The notes beneath the pieces are model-generated. The model had not been told where the DNA came from. It saw only the letters and a list, made by a program, of their open reading frames with translations, and searched no databases. From Cylindrodendrum hubeiense (lineage: Eukaryota > Ascomycota > Sordariomycetes > Hypocreales > Nectriaceae), in NCBI GenBank assembly GCA_014621425.1, contig JAANBB010000612.1, forward strand, positions 1-19,736: a stretch of 19,736 bases of DNA. The letters are read 5' to 3'. This document shows positions 1 through 7,717 of this stretch, piece after piece. The number at the start of each line of letters is the position of its first letter. Position 1 is the stretch's first letter. The position numbers and the translations under genes are program-made.

Positions 1-16
1 CATCTCTCCTCAGTCT

Positions 17-23
17 TATATAT
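17..23 (+). promoter_or_regulatory. TATA-like element upstream of zinc-finger gene
   Basis: A TATATAT core sits near the window edge, followed about 25-40 bases later by a pyrimidine-rich stretch that would suit a transcription start. From here to base 341 the + strand contains no ATG at all, which fits a long untranslated leader. A TTATTACAG directly before the start codon (332-340) resembles a splice acceptor, so a leader intron is possible, but I could not fix a donor. Confidence 0.4.
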
Positions 24-341
24 TAGCTGGCCGGGGAAGCTCCCTTCCACTCGCTACCCTCCGTGTCACTGCACATCACAACCATTCATCATTTCTTGCT
101 TCACCTTTCAAGAACCATCTGCCCTTCTCATCAGGCGTGTGTAACAATTGCATCTTTTCACACCCTGACCTTGTCTGCGAGCTGGTTGCCTTCCGCTTGC
201 TCGCCTCATCAAAACACACGATCCTTCGACATCCTCGGCCGGAGTTGCGCTCTGGCTCACCGGACTCTTTGACAGGCCGTTACCTCTTTCGTCGAGAGTT
301 GACTTGTGCCGGCACAATCTCAACGCATCATTTATTACAGG

Positions 342-1088
342 ATGGGATCCCACTACGACAGCGCCCTTTGGTACGAGGCATCCTCTCCTCTAGACTTTGG
401 GTCGCCATCTGGTTCTCCATGCAACTACTACCAATCCTCAGCTCTCGCCCGGTACCCTAGCTCGGGAGGAAGCTCTCAAGGATCCTCTGTTCCCGACTCT
501 CCCTTGGGCTTATATTCCCTCCACGACTCTGCTGCCATGGGTGATCAATCATACCAGCAACAGCAATACTACACGTCTGCGCCTTCTGCCTCAGATGACA
601 ACACCACTCCCCGAAGCGAATCGTGCGTTTCCCTTACACTCTGCTCTTCAGTTGTAGCCAATTCTAACTCTCTTTCTAGATCTGCTCCCGGCCGCGACTG
701 GCCTGTCTTCTGCCTCTCGCCCGGTTGCAATGCTCGCCCGTTCAGACGTTGTGCCGATCTTCAGCGGCACTACAGGAACACGCATGCGCCGGAGGAGCAG
801 AAGGATAGCTACTGGTGCGACTACCCGAGGTGCACTCGTTCCCGCGAGCCTTTCCACCGCCGCGATCACTTCCGCGACCATCTGCGAGAGTACCACCGCG
901 AGGACATCCAGAAGCGCGGCGATACCATCAACGAGGACTGGCTCGAGGGCCGATACGCCCCCTCTACCTGGTGGAGATGCCATCGCTGCCTTGTCCGCGT
1001 CTACATCTCCCGGAACGGCTTCGAGTGCCCCGGGTGCAAGACATCTTGCGAGCCCAAGCGCAAGGAGAAGCGCCGAAGCCGCACTTGA
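342..1088 (+). CDS. C2H2-type zinc finger / zinc-ribbon protein
   Basis: The product is a small, probably nuclear protein of 229 residues after removal of one intron (623-679, 57 bases; donor GTGCGT, branch CTAAC at 664-668, acceptor CTAG). The intron length is a multiple of three and has no stop, so the unspliced frame also reads through. The start is the first ATG in the window (342); the upstream in-frame GTG at 306 is not a eukaryotic start. The N-terminal ~93 residues are Ser/Tyr/Gln-rich and look disordered. Two C2H2-like fingers follow: Cys105, Cys110, His124, His129, and Cys140, Cys145, His161, His166. A CxxC...CxxC zinc-ribbon-like module (Cys194/197 and Cys210/213) and a basic tail (KRKEKRRSR) complete the protein. 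The fingers suggest nucleic-acid binding, but the target is unknown. Similar proteins are common as uncharacterised C2H2 proteins in Pezizomycotina (from general knowledge, not checked). Confidence 0.85.
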   Translation: MGSHYDSALWYEASSPLDFGSPSGSPCNYYQSSALARYPSSGGSSQGSSVPDSPLGLYSLHDSAAMGDQSYQQQQYYTSAPSASDDNTTPRSESCVSLTLCSSVVANSNSLSRSAPGRDWPVFCLSPGCNARPFRRCADLQRHYRNTHAPEEQKDSYWCDYPRCTRSREPFHRRDHFRDHLREYHREDIQKRGDTINEDWLEGRYAPSTWWRCHRCLVRVYISRNGFECPGCKTSCEPKRKEKRRSRT

Positions 1089-1289
1089 GAGGCTTCTACA
1101 AGAACCATCTCAGTCCACGCTTCCCTCCTACCGCTATCGCTGTCGTTGTTGATCCTGCCGCCATAGAGCACCGATTTCGCGTGCCATGGCTCCCGCATGT
1201 CATGGCTCTGACACATGATGCTGGCCGCTCCAGGTAGATCTTGTCCCTAGAGCAGCAAGACATGTGGAAGAGCTGAACAAGTGGTGGTC

Positions 1290-1325
1290 GCCGTCCTCGC
1301 CGTCCTCGCCATCCTCGCCATCTGG
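1290..1325. repeat. 9-bp tandem repeat, four units
   Basis: Two copies of GCCGTCCTC are followed by GCCATCCTC and a degenerate GCCATCTGG. On the minus strand the repeat would read as Gly-Glu-Asp units, but no credible gene contains it. Confidence 0.8.
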
Positions 1326-1373
1326 CGTCTGCTGCGCTACGCAGCTTGATAACGAGGCTGCAGCAGCGCGATG

Positions 1374-1405
1374 ACCACCACCTCCACCACCACCTCCACC
1401 ACCAC
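1374..1405. repeat. (CCACCACCT)n-like simple repeat
   Basis: An ACC/CCT trinucleotide-type tract. The minus strand is a run of GGTGGTGGA-type units, which gives multiple closely spaced GG pairs. Confidence 0.75.
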
Positions 1406-1905
1406 TACGGCACGGCAGTGACGGCATCTAGGCGTTTTTCCACTTTCACACCCTCGGTGTCCGCCTTACGCCTTTCATCGGACCCATCAGTTCCTTGCAC
1501 CACCCGACCAACCTTCTAATTCATCCATTCACCACGCTCGTTTTCCCTTTTCTTCGCATGCACCACCACGACGACCACTGGCCGTCGCAACCCTGACAGC
1601 GCAACCTATCCCTGCATGCGCTGGCGCGCCCAGCTCCTGCATCATACCCGCAAGCGTCGGATGCAGATCAGCCGCGAGGCTGACTGAGAGAATTGTTCTA
1701 GAAGCGGGGGCGAAGGTTGCGGTGGCTGGGGCTGTGCATCTTCCTTCCTTTCTCGTCCTCCCCCCCTGCTCCTCTGCTCCCCTGTTGCCCTGCTTCCCTG
1801 ACCCAGTCTTGGAGGGGGCCATGGCGATTGATCGCTTTCGTTATGCAGCTCGTTAGACTGACTGGTTGGGTAACTGGGGGCAGTGAGATAAGGGTGGTAC
1901 CGAAG

Positions 1906-1926
1906 TCTTCTTCTTCTTCTTCTTTT
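1906..1926. repeat. (TTC)n microsatellite
   Basis: About six TCT/TTC units end in a short T run. A simple sequence repeat in noncoding DNA. Confidence 0.8.
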
Positions 1927-2157
1927 CCTTGTTCGGTCCTGGGCCCGTCGGCCCCGGCTTACCTTATGCTTGTTGTACCTACGTGGCTATGCTGTGATGA
2001 CTTTACTAGAGGGATAGATAGATACCGGGAGTTCTTCTTTTTGTTCTTTGTCGGCGCATGGGTGGCTTTCACAGATGATGAATGTACAATGAGGGGGATG
2101 TGTACGCTTAAGTACCTCGGCTATAGACTACTCGTTACAGACTTACGATAAATACAA

Positions 2158-2177
2158 GTACAGTACAGTACAGTACA
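2158..2177. repeat. (GTACA)4 pentanucleotide repeat
   Basis: Four perfect GTACA units in the noncoding gap 3' of the orphan nuclear protein gene. Confidence 0.85.
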
Positions 2178-2550
2178 GAACAATTTGGTTGACTTCATAA
2201 ATCGAGTATGTGACGTGGTGCACGATCGACACTGAGCAGGCATTCCTTCTGTCGGCTCAAGCAGCGACCTCGCACTCTTGTGACCACATGCCGTCCCTCC
2301 ATCACCAGCGCAGCTCGGCTCGGGCGCGCAGCCATTCAGCTCAAGGCGGATCCCATCCCCGAGCCATCGCAACCTAGGCCAAGGCCGAGACCAACACCGG
2401 GAACGCATTCCAAGCCCCAGGCGACACCGCACACAGCACGCACCACCCTGCGCACCAGACTGCGCATCACACCGCGCATCACACACCGCAATCGCACTCC
2501 AAGCCCGTGACCTCATCCTACCTGCAGCCGTCCACCCCTTTCCACTGCGC

Positions 2551-4677
2551 CTAGCCCTCGCAACATTCCTCAATTGGGTCGTCGTCGTAGCCCGGTATCG
2601 TGCGGAAATCCGGCCGTCCATCGCCCCTGCGTTTCCGTGACCGTCCCCTGCGCCTCTTGGGCGGCTGCAACTGAACGGGGCATGTGTTGGCAGTTGGCAA
2701 GCTGGCCAGTTTTCCGACAAACAGACTGGGTTGGTGGAATTTGAAATCCGAGTGCTGCGGCTTGGGCGAGCCCATGTGGGCGGTGTTGGAGTTGGCTGTG
2801 CCCATCATGCTGGTTGAACCGGTGTCGGGCGATGTAAGCTCGTTGCCACCGGAAAGAGTTTCTGGAGAGTCTAGGACCCAACCTGTTATCGAACCCGGAC
2901 TTAACAAAACACCGTCTCGTGATACCGAAGGTGGCTCTGCAACGTCACTAGGAGGACCAGCCATGGCTAGGCACAAGTCGTGGGTTGTCTGCTGTTGCGC
3001 CTCCTGGCGTGCCTTGCGACTGATTTCAGTGCAGTCTTCATCAAAGACAAATCTTTTCCAGATTTCTTCCTCATCCTCTGGTGTCTTTTCTGAGCTTTCG
3101 TCGTCTTCTGGCTGTTCTTCCTCGTCTTCCATTAACAGGTCCATCAAGTCCTGGACATTCGGAGCTTTGGGCAACTCAGTTCCCGAAGGGAGAACCAAAT
3201 CATAGCCAGCCTTGACGTGTTTTTCGGTTCCTCCATGATCGAAGCTCCCAACTCGGGTACGGGAAACTGTCTGATCAGACTCATCCAATCTCGAGAGTGC
3301 AGGTAGTTCCTGTTCAGAATGAATCGAGGCGGAGTTCACGCTATCGGATGGACCGGTCTGGGTTGGCGAACATGTCGGCGGAGGCGGTTCCATAGCCTCG
3401 TCCATATCTTCTCTCTCATTGGCAGCCCCATAACCACCAGACGGCAGAGATTGATCTTCCGAGCCATTCCAATAGTGGCTTATTCCGGGGGTTATGGATC
3501 TTGAACGCCGGCTGTCCTCGTGAGCATTGGAGTAACCGAGTGAACCAATACTGTCGTTTGTATTCAGCCAGTTGTTCCACTGAGAATCATCCTCTGTAAC
3601 ACGGTGGGATTCGTCACTGGAGGCGCCAATCTGGGCAACCACACTCCCAATATCCTCTGGGCCGGGAGAACGGATATCAAACAAGGAAAGTCTTCTCCCT
3701 CGAGTGGGCTGAGGCTGATGAATCATAGGTGGTGAAGACGTCACAATGTATTTTGGCCGTTCTGGCGTCCTCTCCAGTCGTCCTTTGATTCGCCTGCCTG
3801 AGAAGTGCTCAGGCTCGTTTGCTGGGCTTGTCGTTTGGCCTCGAGACTCGAAAGTAGAAGAAGCTGGTGCAGAACGATCTTCAGAGTGCAATGGGGGTTG
3901 ATCCAAGAAACTAACGCTCGGAGATGGGCGAGAAGGTACACTTAGGGAGCTTGATTGCTGGGAGGCCCATGCCTGGAAAGTTGGAAGAGGTCCGCGATGG
4001 CTAGTTGGGCTTCTCACAGAATTGTTTGTTCGGCTCCAACGAAGATCCTGGCTGCTAATTCTAATCTTCATCTGGTCACCGGTGTCGAGTCGCTTTCCAT
4101 CGCTGCCTCTCAGACTTCCACCTCTTGGTGGCCATTCGGCAATCCTCTGGCGCTTGGTCGGTCTAGATTCGAATTCCGAGGGCACTGGCATACGGTTTTC
4201 AGCTGCTTGCCGAGAAAAGTCAACCAGAATCGGCTTTTGGAAGCCAACTCCTGTCCAGTCGTTCTTTTCTAGGAGCTTTCGTCGTTTGGATTCGAGGTCG
4301 ATGCTGGAATTTCCTTGGTTGCGTGGTGGTTCACTGGCGTGAAGTAAACCGACCATATGCTCAAGGCCCGAGCTAACAGACTCACCAGAGACGCTGGCTA
4401 CGGTATCTCGACACGCATCTCGTTGACTGATCAACAGCCGCTTTCTGGGGGTTATTTTTCTCTGCCGAGCGGGAGACGAAACGTGCTGCTGGTCGCGGGC
4501 TTGCGGGCTTCGTGGAATATAATCGGGGATGAACGAAGATGCACGCGGGCTCCTCTTTGAAGCTTCCTCATGCTTGCGAGCGCGAGCCTTTGCAAAGTAC
4601 TGCTTCTGACGAGCCGCATCCTTGTCCCAGCCCTTGCGACGGGAATGGCGAGCGAGAGCGCCTTCGGTCCAGTTCAT
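2551..4677 (-). CDS. Uncharacterised disordered, probably nuclear fungal protein
   Basis: A single-exon frame encodes 708 residues from the ATG at 4677, the first in-frame ATG; the frame continues 12 codons upstream to a TTG that would not be used. The N-terminus (MNWTEGALARHSR...RQKQYFAKARARK, residues 1 to about 36) is basic and looks like a conserved motif that I associate loosely with fungal hypothetical proteins. The middle is Ser/Pro/Arg-rich and probably disordered. An acidic block near residues 513-540 precedes a WKRFVFDED motif. The C-terminus has a strongly basic stretch (KRRRGRSRKRRGDGRP, about residues 671-690), with a GRP core reminiscent of an AT-hook or a nuclear localisation signal, and then an acidic end. 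I do not recognise a catalytic domain. Nuclear location and nucleic-acid contact are inferences from charge pattern only. It is head-to-head with the golgin gene across an 833-base gap. Confidence 0.8.
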   Translation of the reverse strand: MNWTEGALARHSRRKGWDKDAARQKQYFAKARARKHEEASKRSPRASSFIPDYIPRSPQARDQQHVSSPARQRKITPRKRLLISQRDACRDTVASVSGESVSSGLEHMVGLLHASEPPRNQGNSSIDLESKRRKLLEKNDWTGVGFQKPILVDFSRQAAENRMPVPSEFESRPTKRQRIAEWPPRGGSLRGSDGKRLDTGDQMKIRISSQDLRWSRTNNSVRSPTSHRGPLPTFQAWASQQSSSLSVPSRPSPSVSFLDQPPLHSEDRSAPASSTFESRGQTTSPANEPEHFSGRRIKGRLERTPERPKYIVTSSPPMIHQPQPTRGRRLSLFDIRSPGPEDIGSVVAQIGASSDESHRVTEDDSQWNNWLNTNDSIGSLGYSNAHEDSRRSRSITPGISHYWNGSEDQSLPSGGYGAANEREDMDEAMEPPPPTCSPTQTGPSDSVNSASIHSEQELPALSRLDESDQTVSRTRVGSFDHGGTEKHVKAGYDLVLPSGTELPKAPNVQDLMDLLMEDEEEQPEDDESSEKTPEDEEEIWKRFVFDEDCTEISRKARQEAQQQTTHDLCLAMAGPPSDVAEPPSVSRDGVLLSPGSITGWVLDSPETLSGGNELTSPDTGSTSMMGTANSNTAHMGSPKPQHSDFKFHQPSLFVGKLASLPTANTCPVQLQPPKRRRGRSRKRRGDGRPDFRTIPGYDDDPIEECCEG

Positions 4678-5042
4678 CTGGGGGAGAGGTATTGGTGACG
4701 ATTGAGGACACAATACGAAGGAGTAGTGGTAGAGAAAGAAAAAGAAGCAAGCTGTGCTGCGAGGGAAAGTGAGGGAAAGCGAGGGTCAGCTTAAAGGTGG
4801 GAGGCGAGACCTGCCTCAAAAGCAACAGGTGAATGGCAGCTGGTTCCAGCTGTCATCGCCATCGCCCGTCGTTACACAATGACTTACAGTTGGGACATGC
4901 AGCTTGTACGGAGACGCCAAAGAGGCAACGAAACCTTGAACAACCAAGATGGAACAAGGACAGCGATCCAAAGGAATATTTGTCTGACCTATTTTTGGTC
5001 TGTATCGTGCAGTGTACCCAGCCGCTCTCTATGGAAAGGCGC

Positions 5043-5063
5043 GACTGAGTGTCACACTCAGTC
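5043..5063. promoter_or_regulatory. Perfect 10-bp-arm palindrome in divergent promoter
   Basis: Arms GACTGAGTGT and ACACTCAGTC surround a single central C, giving a 21-bp near-perfect palindrome. Its place in a divergent promoter suggests a binding site for a dimeric transcription factor. The factor is unknown. Confidence 0.5.
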
Positions 5064-5295
5064 ACGGAGCTGAGGTGGAGGAGAGACACCATAACAGCCG
5101 TCGACAATGCAAGTTGCAGGAGGCTCCAAAAAGGGGCCGCTCAATACCATTGCCATTTGGAGCGAAGCAAGATTTCTGTAGACACAAATTTCATCTTACA
5201 AATGTGCATACCGCCCATTTTCCAAATACGAATGCCCAACTAATAAGGCACGACACTCAGCGGCATTGCTGGTGAGATGAGACACGGGAGTGGGC

Positions 5296-5315
5296 TGTAC
5301 AGTGACGACTGTACA
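5296..5315. promoter_or_regulatory. 8-bp inverted repeat around a TGACG core
   Basis: Arms TGTACAGT and ACTGTACA flank GACG, so a CRE half-site-like TGACG lies in the middle. It is about 200 bases upstream of the golgin ATG. A weaker 6-bp-arm palindrome with a similar end sequence (CTGTGC T GCACAG) follows at 5332-5344. Confidence 0.45.
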
Positions 5316-5462
5316 TTCGGCACACTACACACTGTGCTGCACAGGCCAGCTAAGCTTCAGGCTGATGACGGAGCTTCCCTCCCAATCGCCAAGCCAGCAT
5401 CCAACACCCTCCACTTGGTGCCACCTTTCCCATTCACCAAGGCGCTGCATCTTCCACCATAC

Positions 5463-5482
5463 TTTTTTTTTTATTTTTTTTT
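5463..5482 (+). promoter_or_regulatory. T-tract immediately upstream of golgin start
   Basis: Nineteen T residues with one A, followed by ACAG. This could be a poly(dT) promoter element that excludes nucleosomes, or the polypyrimidine tract and acceptor of a leader intron ending at 5486. The sequence alone does not decide. Confidence 0.4.
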
Positions 5483-5510
5483 ACAGCGCATTATTATAAT
5501 TTAGCTCACC

Positions 5511-7334
5511 ATGGCGGACGCAGAAGAAAAGGCCCGCCAGGAGAAGATTGCGGCCGCGAAGAAGCGTGTTCGTCATCCCTTGCCCCTCCCTCCACACCAC
5601 GAGCTGACCCATGTGAATCGCAGGTCGAGCAAATGAAGAATAAGAAGAAGAAGGGCAGCACATCCAAGAAGGCCAAGCCAGAGGCCGCAGAAACCCCAGC
5701 AGCCGAGTCTGTCGAAGACACACCAAAAGCCCCCCCGAGCGACGAGAAGGCTGTCGACGAAGCCCCCGAAGAGAAGCCCGAAGAGGCGGCTGAGGAATCC
5801 GCCGTGAAGGAGTCCGAATCGCTGCTCGAGGAGCCTTCCAAGGATGATTCTGAGGAGTTTTCGCCATCAGCAACCCCGTCTCTGGCGCAGCAATCGAAGC
5901 TGAGATCTACATCGTTCCGCATTGGTTCCATCCCCAGCGGTGGTGCCCAGTCCCCCGTGCCCTTCAGCCCCGACGGCGATACGGCACCGGAAATCTACAG
6001 GAAGCATGTCGTCAGGATTGAGGATCTAGAGAAGGAAAACAAGCGCCTAGCCAAGGAGGCCTCAGACTCTGAGAAAAGATGGCAGAAAGCCGAGGAGGAA
6101 TTGGCAGACATTCGGGATGCGGATGGCGACGATCCCGCTGGCGAGGGCGAGAGTAGTGGCCAGATTGACACACTGGTAAGAACTTGCAATCTCACTGACG
6201 TTTCTTGGCCTGGCTAACACCCATTTATAGAAGTCCGAAATTGCCTCCCTCCAGCGACAGAATTCACAGCTCCAGCAACAAGCATCGCGCGGCTCAGGCC
6301 ATGGCCATGGCCACCGACCGTCCCTCTCCGTACCCGCGCCACCCGCAGAGTTGAGAGCCGAGCTCGCCTCAAAATCTGCAACGATCGAATCCATGGAAAT
6401 CGAAATCTCAAAGCTCAAGGCCCGCGTCGAGCGTCAAGCAAGCGGGTCGTCATCAGAGAAGGAACAAATCACGGCCCTTGAAGATAAGGTAGCTCGCGCA
6501 GAGGGTGCGGCGGGCAAGGCGCAACGAGAACTTCAGGATCTAAAGCGCAATCTCGATCGCACAGCGGAGAAGGCCGTGCGTGAGGGCAGCGAACGGACAA
6601 GCGCCGAGACCAAGGTCAAGACGCTCGAGCAGGAGCTTGAGACAACCAAGAGTGCTCAGGTTGAGCTCGAAAAGAAGGTCGAGGTGCTGGAGAAGAAGGC
6701 ATCAACCCTGACGACATTGCACAAGGAGCAAGACTCGCGACTACAAGCGCTGAAGAGGGAGAAGGAGAAGGCAGAACGTGATGCTACAGAGTTGCGGTCC
6801 AATGTCGAGAAGCTCGAAAACGAAAACATCAAGCTGAAAGGCCGCAAGTCGACAGATGGAGGTGGTGGCCTGGATGACGAAGGAGTGGACGAGCTCGAGG
6901 ATGAGGAGCGTCTTCGGCTTAAAAAGAAGATTCGAGCTCTCGAGAGCGACTTGCATGAGCTTCGCAGCGGACATTGGATTGGCAAGCGGCGGGAGATGGA
7001 GGCATCCACCCCCGGGTTCCAGGACGTCGACCTCTCTGGCGAATACGGCGCCGCTCCAGCTAGGCGCAAGTCTGGTACTGGTGGCATTGGTGACTTCATT
7101 ACGAGTGGGCTCAATGCCCTCGCAGGAACCGGTGACGATGAGCTGCTCGAAGACGACGACATGGACTTTGATGAGGATGCATTCCGCCTGGCGCAGGAGG
7201 AGGAGTCAAAGAAGCGAATCGAGCGCATCAAGGAGATTAAGCGGTCGCTCAAGCACTGGGAGGGATGGAGGCTGGACATTGTGGAGCACCGCAGGGGTGG
7301 CGCCGAGGGTGCAGGCGAGATTTTCGACGTGTAA
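5511..7334 (+). CDS. RUD3: RUD3-like golgin (coiled-coil Golgi matrix protein)
   Basis: Three exons (5511-5567, 5624-6175, 6231-7334) encode 570 residues. Intron 1 has donor GTTCGT and branch CTGAC; intron 2 has GTAAG and branch CTAAC; both are 55-56 bases. The start ATG has a good context (CACCATGG) and gives MADAEEKARQEKIAAAKKR, which splices to VEQMKNKKKKG. A Glu/Pro/Ala-rich acidic region follows (about 30-120). Heptad-rich coiled coil starts about residue 155 and dominates about 244-430. After an acidic break comes LRLKKKIRALESDLHELRSGHW (about 431-453) and GFQDVDLSG, which resemble the GRIP-related Arf-binding (GRAB) region of RUD3/GMAP-210 proteins. The C-terminus has a DFITSGLNALAG helix, an acidic patch and KHWEGWRLD. 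Family members tether vesicles at the cis-Golgi through Arf1 (established for yeast Rud3). The golgin call is strong; the exact RUD3 identity is less certain. Confidence 0.72.
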
Positions 7335-7395
7335 GATGATGAACTCTGGAGTAGGCACGCGTGTAGGGATACCAAGTTGGCAGTTTGGGGTCGGG

Positions 7396-7490
7396 ATGGA
7401 TGTACAACAGAATACAGGAACAGGTGTGCGACGAGATTTCAATTTGATGAAGCCAAGTTGGTTTGGCAACATTCTTCGACATTGTGAACC
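7396..7490 (+). repeat. Dispersed duplicate segment, copy A (golgin 3' flank)
   Basis: About 95 bases beginning 62 bases after the golgin stop match 9370-9465 in the same orientation. Shared blocks include AACAGAATACAGGAACA and ATTTCAATTTGATGAA. Identity by eye is roughly 75-80% with a single one-base indel. Confidence 0.75.
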
Positions 7491-7610
7491 GACCTAGATG
7501 TTCCATTGCACAGTTCAACGTCACCCACAGATAGTGTACCTGGCAGCACTCTGCCACTTTGGAGGCACAAGCCCGGGCAACATGAGGCGTTGCACCAACA
7601 ATCGAAGAGC

Positions 7611-7622
7611 GGGTTAGGGTTA
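7611..7622 (+). repeat. Short interstitial telomere-like repeat
   Basis: GGGTTAGGGTTA equals two units of the fungal telomeric repeat TTAGGG. It lies between two convergent genes. Confidence 0.6.
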
Positions 7623-7696
7623 AATAGTTAAAGATCAGAAGGTCTAAGAATTCACTCGTCCCCTGTTCAGTCCATCTCTGATGATGGGGAGTATAT

Positions 7697-7704
7697 TATA
7701 TACA
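7697..7704 (-). promoter_or_regulatory. Pumilio/Puf3-type motif in Ras-like 3' UTR
   Basis: The minus strand reads TGTATATA, a match to the UGUANAUA consensus of Puf3/Pumilio proteins, 13 bases after the stop codon of the Ras-like gene. Confidence 0.35.
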
Positions 7705-7717
7705 TCTGCTCAACCTT

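Larger units (their letters stand above)
1089..2550. other. Convergent intergenic region (1.46 kb)
   Basis: This is the gap between two tail-to-tail genes. It should hold both 3' UTRs. It contains several simple repeats (listed separately) and pyrimidine-rich stretches. The open frames here start at non-ATG codons or are low-complexity by-products of the repeats, and no splice-consistent gene could be built. I see no RNA gene. Confidence 0.6.
4678..5510. promoter_or_regulatory. Divergent promoter region between orphan gene and golgin gene
   Basis: This 833-base region lies between two outward-facing start codons. It holds short purine-rich repeats (GAGGGAAAG-type, 4760-4786), three palindromes (separate entries) and a T-tract just before the golgin start. 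No convincing ORF is present. Confidence 0.6.
7335..7717. other. Convergent 3' region of golgin and Ras-like genes
   Basis: A 383-base gap between tail-to-tail genes. It carries the source copy of a dispersed duplicated segment (7396-7490), a telomere-like repeat (7611-7622) and a Pumilio-type motif on the minus strand (7697-7704). No ORF is supported. Confidence 0.6.

Noticed and set aside
306..341. N-terminal extension of the zinc-finger protein from a GTG
   Set aside because: GTG is not a normal nuclear eukaryotic start, and the first ATG of the window is at 342.
968..970. DYG instead of DFG at residues 968-970 of PKC as an inactivating change (coordinates here are protein residues)
   Set aside because: Fungal Pkc1 proteins normally have DYG, and all other catalytic residues are present.
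1717..2151. 144-codon plus-strand frame in the convergent gap
   Set aside because: It starts at TTG, spans the TTC microsatellite and has no domain; it is probably 3' UTR sequence.
2121..2720. 199-codon minus-strand frame overlapping the end of the orphan nuclear protein gene
   Set aside because: It begins at a non-ATG codon, is GC-rich Arg/Ala/Cys sequence and overlaps a better frame.
6656..7375. 239-codon antisense frame over the golgin exon 3
   Set aside because: Its serine runs are the mirror of Glu/Asp/Lys-rich coiled-coil codons, so it is a shadow frame.
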